A DNA stretch of 64,000 nucleotides from Parabacteroides acidifaciens (GTDB taxonomy: Bacteria > Bacteroidota > Bacteroidia > Bacteroidales > Tannerellaceae), in assembly GCF_003363715.1 (NCBI RefSeq), contig NZ_QREV01000006.1, positions 1 through 64,000 on the forward strand, given 5' to 3'. A model generated the notes under the pieces. That model ran no database searches, was not told the DNA's origin, and saw only the letters and a program-made list of their open reading frames with translations. Below are positions 59,198-64,000 of this stretch, piece after piece; the stretch's first letter is position 1, and each line of letters opens with the position of its first letter. A program made the position numbers and the translations under genes.

Positions 59198-61267
59198 ATG
59201 AAACACCGCATTATTCTCCTATATCTCCTGTTTTTCCCTCTTGTTTCCACAGCGAATACTGCGGTTAAAGACTCTTTGATAAATGCTTTGCAAACCGCTT
59301 TATCCCCTCAGCAGAAGCTGGAAACCATGACGAACCTGATGGATATTTCCCGCCAGGAGGAACAAGTGGACTATGCCAAACAATTGTACCATCTGGCTCT
59401 GACCGAAAATGACGACTATCATAAGGAAGCGGCTTTAACGGAGATTCTACGCTATTACGTAAACAACGACGTAAAAGACAGTGCAAACGTCTATCTGGCG
59501 GAGGCCGAACGCGAGCTAAAGGGAAAAGCCCGCGATTTCCTGGTCACCTACATGAAGACAATCATGGACGTACGCGTCATCTATTATACGAAAGGCGAAG
59601 ACCGCATGAAGCTGATCGAGAAATACCGCCTGCGGCTGGAAACGGAGAAGAATATACCCGTACTCGAAAAGATGTCGATCTATTACACCCTCGGCATGGC
59701 AAACAGCAACCGGGTCGACCCGAAAAACCAGGATGCCATTTACAAAGAGGTCTGCCAACACTTCAACAACCTGATTAAGATATCAGATAATATCCCGCTC
59801 AACTATTCGTTTCTGTTCCGCCTGAACGCATTTAATATATTGAGCCTGATGGAAGCAGCCCCGGAAGACCGGGCAAAAGCCTCCCTTCGCTATCTGAATA
59901 TGCAAAAGGAATATGCGGAAACAAAAGAAATGAAAAAGCGTCCGTACACAAGCAAACGCCACCTGCTGAATGCCTACTCGACCCTGGCTACTTCGGCAGA
60001 AACCGTCGGAAAAGATATGGCGACCTACTATTTCAACATCTTTATCAATCTGAATAAGAAATATCCTGAAGATGCCGCATTTTCCGCCGAATACGACCGT
60101 TATTTTACGTCGCTCAACTACTATAAGTCGATACAGGACTACCAAAAAGCCATCGACTATAACGACTCGGTCATCCACTATTTCCGCGATGGTGATTTCC
60201 CGTTTGACTTGAGCGAAAACATCGTCTTGTCGTTAAAAGACAAAATAGACTGCCTCGACAGCCTGCACCGGTATAAAGAAGCTTATGAGGCCTATAAAGA
60301 ATATACCGTACTGTTGGATTCCGCCCGTACCAAAAGTATGGAAAACAAAGTGGAAGACCTCGAGATCAAGAAAAATGTAGACGAGTTAGTGATAGAGAAA
60401 AAGGCGCTGGAAGTGGAACTGCACAAAAGCCAGAGCCAGCTTTATCTGTTCCTCGCTTTGCTTATCCTGGCGATCAGTGTCGGAATCTATATTTTCTTCC
60501 GGTTGGGTAAGATCAAATCCCTTTACAAAGAACTCCAGGAATCGAACCGGTTGGTGGTCATCGCCAGCGAAAAGGCACAGGAAAGCGAACGGATGAAGAA
60601 TGCCTTTATTAAAAACATGTGCCACGAAGTACGCACACCGCTGAATGCGATCAACGGCTTTGCCGAGCTGATCACCAGCGAAGGCATCAGCTCCGAAGAC
60701 AAAAAGGAGTTCAGCAAGATCATTTTCACGAACTGCAATAACATCACATCCATGATGGATGATATATTGGTTATCGCCCAGCTGGATAGCAGCAATGATG
60801 TCCTTCCGCTGGAACCAACCCATATCGACCTGCTTTGCCACCATGAAATGGACCGGTTGAAGAAATTACATCAAAAGCCGGATATCGATTACCGGATTGA
60901 AGGAGACAAGAATAACGACCTGATTTATTCGGACCCGAGCCATTTCGGCCTCATCATCTCCCACCTGTTGAACAATGCTAATAAGTTCACGGAACGGGGA
61001 AATATCACTCTCTCTTATCAAACCGAAGACGACGGAAAAACAATGTGTATCACCGTTACGGACACCGGTTGCGGAATCCCCCTCGACAAAAGCGAATGGA
61101 TATTCGAGCGTTTCACCAAGAACGATGATTTCATTCCCGGCTCAGGGCTGGGGCTCTACCTCTGCCGCCTGATCACCCAACGACTCAACGGCAGCCTCAA
61201 CCTGGACACCGATTACACTGGGGGCGCCCGCTTCATATTACGGTTGCCGGTAAATCCGTATAAATAA
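59198..61267 (+). CDS. Histidine kinase with periplasmic TPR-like sensor
   Basis: A 689-residue kinase. A signal-type N-terminus (MKHRIILLYLLFFPLVSTA) is followed by about 380 residues of TPR-like helical repeats in the periplasm. A coiled-coil (NKVEDLEIKKNVDELVIEKKALEVELHKSQ) and one membrane helix (LYLFLALLILAISVGIYIFF) come next. The HisKA domain has His476 in NMCHEVRTPLNAINGF. The ATPase part has an N box (LNNANKFTE), DTGCGIP and GSGLGLYLC. There is no receiver domain and no response-regulator gene adjacent, so it is an orphan kinase. The TPR-plus-kinase build is common in Bacteroidetes; the ligand is unknown. Confidence 0.92.
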   Translation: MKHRIILLYLLFFPLVSTANTAVKDSLINALQTALSPQQKLETMTNLMDISRQEEQVDYAKQLYHLALTENDDYHKEAALTEILRYYVNNDVKDSANVYLAEAERELKGKARDFLVTYMKTIMDVRVIYYTKGEDRMKLIEKYRLRLETEKNIPVLEKMSIYYTLGMANSNRVDPKNQDAIYKEVCQHFNNLIKISDNIPLNYSFLFRLNAFNILSLMEAAPEDRAKASLRYLNMQKEYAETKEMKKRPYTSKRHLLNAYSTLATSAETVGKDMATYYFNIFINLNKKYPEDAAFSAEYDRYFTSLNYYKSIQDYQKAIDYNDSVIHYFRDGDFPFDLSENIVLSLKDKIDCLDSLHRYKEAYEAYKEYTVLLDSARTKSMENKVEDLEIKKNVDELVIEKKALEVELHKSQSQLYLFLALLILAISVGIYIFFRLGKIKSLYKELQESNRLVVIASEKAQESERMKNAFIKNMCHEVRTPLNAINGFAELITSEGISSEDKKEFSKIIFTNCNNITSMMDDILVIAQLDSSNDVLPLEPTHIDLLCHHEMDRLKKLHQKPDIDYRIEGDKNNDLIYSDPSHFGLIISHLLNNANKFTERGNITLSYQTEDDGKTMCITVTDTGCGIPLDKSEWIFERFTKNDDFIPGSGLGLYLCRLITQRLNGSLNLDTDYTGGARFILRLPVNPYK

Positions 61268-61282
61268 CAAAGGGTTCATAAT

Positions 61283-61434
61283 TTGACAGAACTGAACTAT
61301 CCTGTTCCCGCGCTCCGACGCGGGATCGCAGAAGAACAGGCTTTATCAGAACTTGTAAATGATGATTTAGGATGCGGCAGGCTGTTTTGCGATCCCGCGT
61401 CGGAGCGCGGGAACAAGGCGGTTCACTATTTCTT
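61283..61434. repeat. Paired-hairpin repeat element, copy B
   Basis: About 152 bases, close in sequence to copy A but without the nested module. The left hairpin has loop CTCCGA and the right hairpin loop TCGGAG, both on CCCGCG/CGCGGG stems. The single TAAATGATGATTTA in its middle marks where copy A carries its insertion. The right end supplies the last codons and the stop codon of the flippase gene. Confidence 0.82.
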
Positions 61435-62931
61435 AGATGCAAACCGCTTTCCGATATAAGGCAATTCGTTTAACGGCAAATCGCGTTTCACGATAATGGC
61501 GAGGAAGATCAGGAGCAGAACCGTACGGTAGCCCAGACGGAGGAGTTCCGAATCGATCCGGGGCAACATCCCGGCGGCATAGAATGCAACCGCCAACACG
61601 CCGTAGACAGCAGCCGATTTCAAATCATATTGGATCGGAAACTTCTTCTGCCCGATAACATAAGAGAGTATCATCATCAGCAGGTTACTGGCAAAAGAGG
61701 CCCACGCACAAGCCATATAGCCGAATGTAGGGGCCAGCAGCACGATTATCAGGACCGTCACCACACAGCCGATCGTAGAAAAATAAGCCCCCCACTGTGT
61801 CTGGTCAATCAGTTTATACCAGAAGGACAGGTTGAAATAGATGCCGAAGAAGAACTCGCCCAGCATCACAATCGGAACCACCCGGAGTCCGGGATAATAT
61901 TCCACCGGCACAATATATTTCAGTATATCCAGGTAATACATCACCCCCAGGAAGATAATCAGGGAGAAGATGATGAAATACTTCATCGCCTCCGAATAGG
62001 CCCTCGTATTATCGTCGCTCTTATTCTTGGCAAAAATAAACGGCTCGTAAGCATAACGGAACGCCTGGATAAACATCACCATCACCACTGCCACCTTGAA
62101 ACAGGCGCCGTAAATCCCGAGTTGGGTATTCGCATAGTCCTTGTCTTCAAACAGGAAAGGAAAGAGAATTTTATCCGCTGTCTGGTTGAAAATACCGGCA
62201 ATCCCCAGGATCAGGATCGGAAACGAGTACTTCAGCATCTGCTTCAGCAACACAAAGCTGGCCTTTTCGCGAAGTCCGGGAACCATATCCGGCACTAAAA
62301 GCAGGAAGGTCACCGCCGAAGTCGCCACATTGGCGATAAAGATATACCCAACCTGATAGTCCGGCACATAGAACCAACTGACTAATCCCGGCACGTGCTC
62401 GTACAGCCAGGGACACGCGATAAGGAAGAATATCACCAGCGCGATATTCAGGAATATATTAAACAGCTTGATACCGGCAAAGCGAACCGCCCTGCCCTGA
62501 TACCGGAGGAAAGCAAACGGGATACAGCAAAAGGCATCCACCGCGACAATCCCTGCCATCATCCCGACATATTCCGGATGAGCCTCATAGCCCAGCGAAT
62601 GGCTGATCGGCGTCAGTGCACCGAACACCAAGACCATAAAGAAAACAGAAGTCATCGCAAGACTGAACAGCGTCGTCGCATAGACGCGCATCGGAAGCTT
62701 AATCTCCTTCTTGTTCATAAAACGGAAAAAACCCGTTTCCATCCCATACGTAAGAATCACCATCAGCAAAGCTGTCCAGGCGTACAAATTCGTCACGATT
62801 CCATAATCGCTTTCTGTAGCCAACACACGCGTGTACATCGGCACCAACATCCAGTTCAGGAACTTCCCGACAATACTGCTGACGCCATAAATCGCGGTCT
62901 CACCGGCGAGCCGCTTCATTCCTCCTGCCAT
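61426..62931 (-). CDS. Polysaccharide flippase (Wzx/MATE-type membrane protein)
   Basis: A 501-residue protein with about fourteen hydrophobic helices that would move lipid-linked oligosaccharides across the inner membrane. The N-terminus KRLAGETAIYGVSSIVGKFLNWMLVPMYTRVL and the YSFPILILGIAGIFNQTADKILFPFLF helix pair are typical of the polysaccharide-biosynthesis/flippase group. It starts six bases after ruvB and is probably cotranscribed. The last residues (SKK and stop) are encoded by repeat copy B, so the original C-terminus may have been altered. Confidence 0.88.
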   Translation of the reverse strand: MAGGMKRLAGETAIYGVSSIVGKFLNWMLVPMYTRVLATESDYGIVTNLYAWTALLMVILTYGMETGFFRFMNKKEIKLPMRVYATTLFSLAMTSVFFMVLVFGALTPISHSLGYEAHPEYVGMMAGIVAVDAFCCIPFAFLRYQGRAVRFAGIKLFNIFLNIALVIFFLIACPWLYEHVPGLVSWFYVPDYQVGYIFIANVATSAVTFLLLVPDMVPGLREKASFVLLKQMLKYSFPILILGIAGIFNQTADKILFPFLFEDKDYANTQLGIYGACFKVAVVMVMFIQAFRYAYEPFIFAKNKSDDNTRAYSEAMKYFIIFSLIIFLGVMYYLDILKYIVPVEYYPGLRVVPIVMLGEFFFGIYFNLSFWYKLIDQTQWGAYFSTIGCVVTVLIIVLLAPTFGYMACAWASFASNLLMMILSYVIGQKKFPIQYDLKSAAVYGVLAVAFYAAGMLPRIDSELLRLGYRTVLLLIFLAIIVKRDLPLNELPYIGKRFASKK

Positions 62932-62937
62932 AACTTT

Positions 62938-63963
62938 TTAATCAAATAAAAATCCATGTTCACTTCCCCTGCTACGCCCCAAATGCGTATAAGCCAGTTC
63001 TGTCACCTCGCGGCCACGCGGTGTACGCTTAATAAAACCTTCTTTGATCAGGAAAGGCTCGTAGACCTCTTCCAGCGTTCCGGGATCTTCTCCAAGAGCC
63101 GTCGCGATCGTAGTCAGCCCCACCGGACCGCCACCGAACTTGTCGATAATGGTCGTCAACAGCTTGTTGTCGACCTGGTCGAGCCCGTAACGGTCTATAT
63201 TGAGCGCCTCTAACGAATAGCAAGCAATCGCCTTGTCGATTTCGCCGGACCCTTTCACCTGCGCAAAGTCACGCACACGGCGCAACAGCGCATTGGCGAT
63301 ACGGGGCGTACCGCGGCTACGGGAAGCAATCTCGCGGGCGGCACTCAGCTCGCACTTCACATTCAGGATATCGGCGCTGCGGAGCACAATCTTCGTCAAT
63401 GTCTCCATCTCGTAATATTCGAGGTGCATATTGATTCCGAAACGGGCACGGAGCGGACTCGTCAGCAAACCGCTGCGTGTCGTAGCCCCGACCAACGTAA
63501 ACGGAGCCAGGTCGATCTGGATGGAACGGGCGCTCGGCCCCTTGTCGATCATAATATCGATCCGGTAATCCTCCATCGCCGAATAGAGATATTCCTCGAC
63601 AATCGGGCTTAACCGGTGGATTTCATCGATAAAAAGGACGTCATTTTTCTCTAATGAGGTCAACACTCCCGCCAGATCGCCCGGTTTATCCAACACCGGT
63701 CCGGAAGTCACTTTAAAGCCGACTCCCAACTCGTTCGCAATAATATTGGACAGTGTCGTTTTACCCAATCCGGGAGGCCCATGCAGCAGCACATGGTCGA
63801 GTGCCTCCTTACGCATCCGGGCCGCCATCACGAATATCTTCAGGTTCTCGACCACCTTGGCCTGTCCGCTGAAATCATGAAACGAAAGCGGCCGGAGCGC
63901 ATTCTCATACTCCCGCTCGCTTTCCGGCACCCGTGCGTCCCTTATATCAAATTCATCTTCCAT
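62938..63963 (-). CDS. ruvB: Holliday junction branch-migration ATPase RuvB
   Basis: A 341-residue AAA+ motor that drives Holliday junction migration with RuvA. The N-terminus [34 protein letters not shown] is characteristic. The protein has Walker [13 protein letters not shown], Walker [11 protein letters not shown], sensor 1 [10 protein letters not shown], the arginine-finger region SPLRARFGI, and the C-terminal winged helix ending [19 protein letters not shown]. Length and all motifs are normal. The ATG at 63963 follows a -7 element. It heads a two-gene unit with the flippase. Confidence 0.98.
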   Translation of the reverse strand: MEDEFDIRDARVPESEREYENALRPLSFHDFSGQAKVVENLKIFVMAARMRKEALDHVLLHGPPGLGKTTLSNIIANELGVGFKVTSGPVLDKPGDLAGVLTSLEKNDVLFIDEIHRLSPIVEEYLYSAMEDYRIDIMIDKGPSARSIQIDLAPFTLVGATTRSGLLTSPLRARFGINMHLEYYEMETLTKIVLRSADILNVKCELSAAREIASRSRGTPRIANALLRRVRDFAQVKGSGEIDKAIACYSLEALNIDRYGLDQVDNKLLTTIIDKFGGGPVGLTTIATALGEDPGTLEEVYEPFLIKEGFIKRTPRGREVTELAYTHLGRSRGSEHGFLFD

Positions 63964-63982
63964 ATTCTTTTACTTTGACAAG

Positions 63983-63990
63983 CAAAGATA
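63983..63990 (-). promoter_or_regulatory. -7 element of ruvB
   Basis: TATCTTTG on the minus strand, an exact TAnnTTTG match, 19 bases before the ruvB ATG. The expected -33 element would fall outside the window. Confidence 0.55.
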
Positions 63991-64000
63991 GTAAGAATTT

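Overview
The window looks like chromosomal DNA from a gut Bacteroidales, most likely Parabacteroides. The signs are a SusC/SusD pair with many GH2, GH20 and GH95-type hydrolases, a serine-type sulfatase, an S46 dipeptidyl-peptidase, a large secreted protein ending in a DUF6383-like domain, and promoters of the Bacteroidetes type (TAnnTTTG at -7). The genus is an inference from gene content. No rRNA, tRNA, CRISPR array, IS element or phage gene was seen.

Layout. 0-13 kb: cysS, a hotdog thioesterase, a ParE/RelE-type toxin-antitoxin pair, then an efflux unit (MacA-like adaptor and MacB-like permease) divergent from an NtrC-type response regulator and its histidine kinase. A DUF3108 protein, an Ig-like lipoprotein and a second toxin-like pair follow. 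13-22.5 kb: the DUF6383-type surface protein, a three-gene DUF3791/DUF3990 unit joined by ATGA overlaps, a GH20 hexosaminidase, a C69 dipeptidase and a C1 aminopeptidase. 22.5-54 kb: a large glycan-utilisation region with AraC plus GH2 divergent from susC-susD-GH2, two beta-propeller proteins, a GH95-like enzyme, two more GH2 enzymes, a DUF5107-TPR protein, a sugar porter, a second AraC regulator and a sulfatase. 54-64 kb: a frameshifted small gene, a DUF6261-like gene, DPP7, a DUF389 membrane protein, a TPR histidine kinase, a flippase and ruvB.

How it works together. The efflux unit has readable control logic. A consensus sigma-54 promoter (TGGCACG-N4-TTGCT) lies just upstream of the adaptor gene. 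Two copies of the 15-mer GTCMAAnnnTTTGAC lie further upstream at enhancer distance, and a third copy precedes the regulator's own promoter. In the glycan locus a pair of direct repeats 21 bp apart lies just upstream of the susC promoter and is a candidate AraC-family site.

The most unusual signals are in non-coding DNA. Two sequence-unrelated arrays (about 32.4 and 54.3 kb) both have an exact 41-nt period and palindromic cores. Three copies of a paired-hairpin element have complementary loops that change together between copies. A 22-nt array of palindromes lies in the efflux/regulator intergenic region. Coding oddities include three paralogous GH2 enzymes in one locus, a GH95-like enzyme with changed signature residues, the scar of a possible lost beta-propeller gene, and a single-base frameshift in a small gene beside the second 41-nt array.
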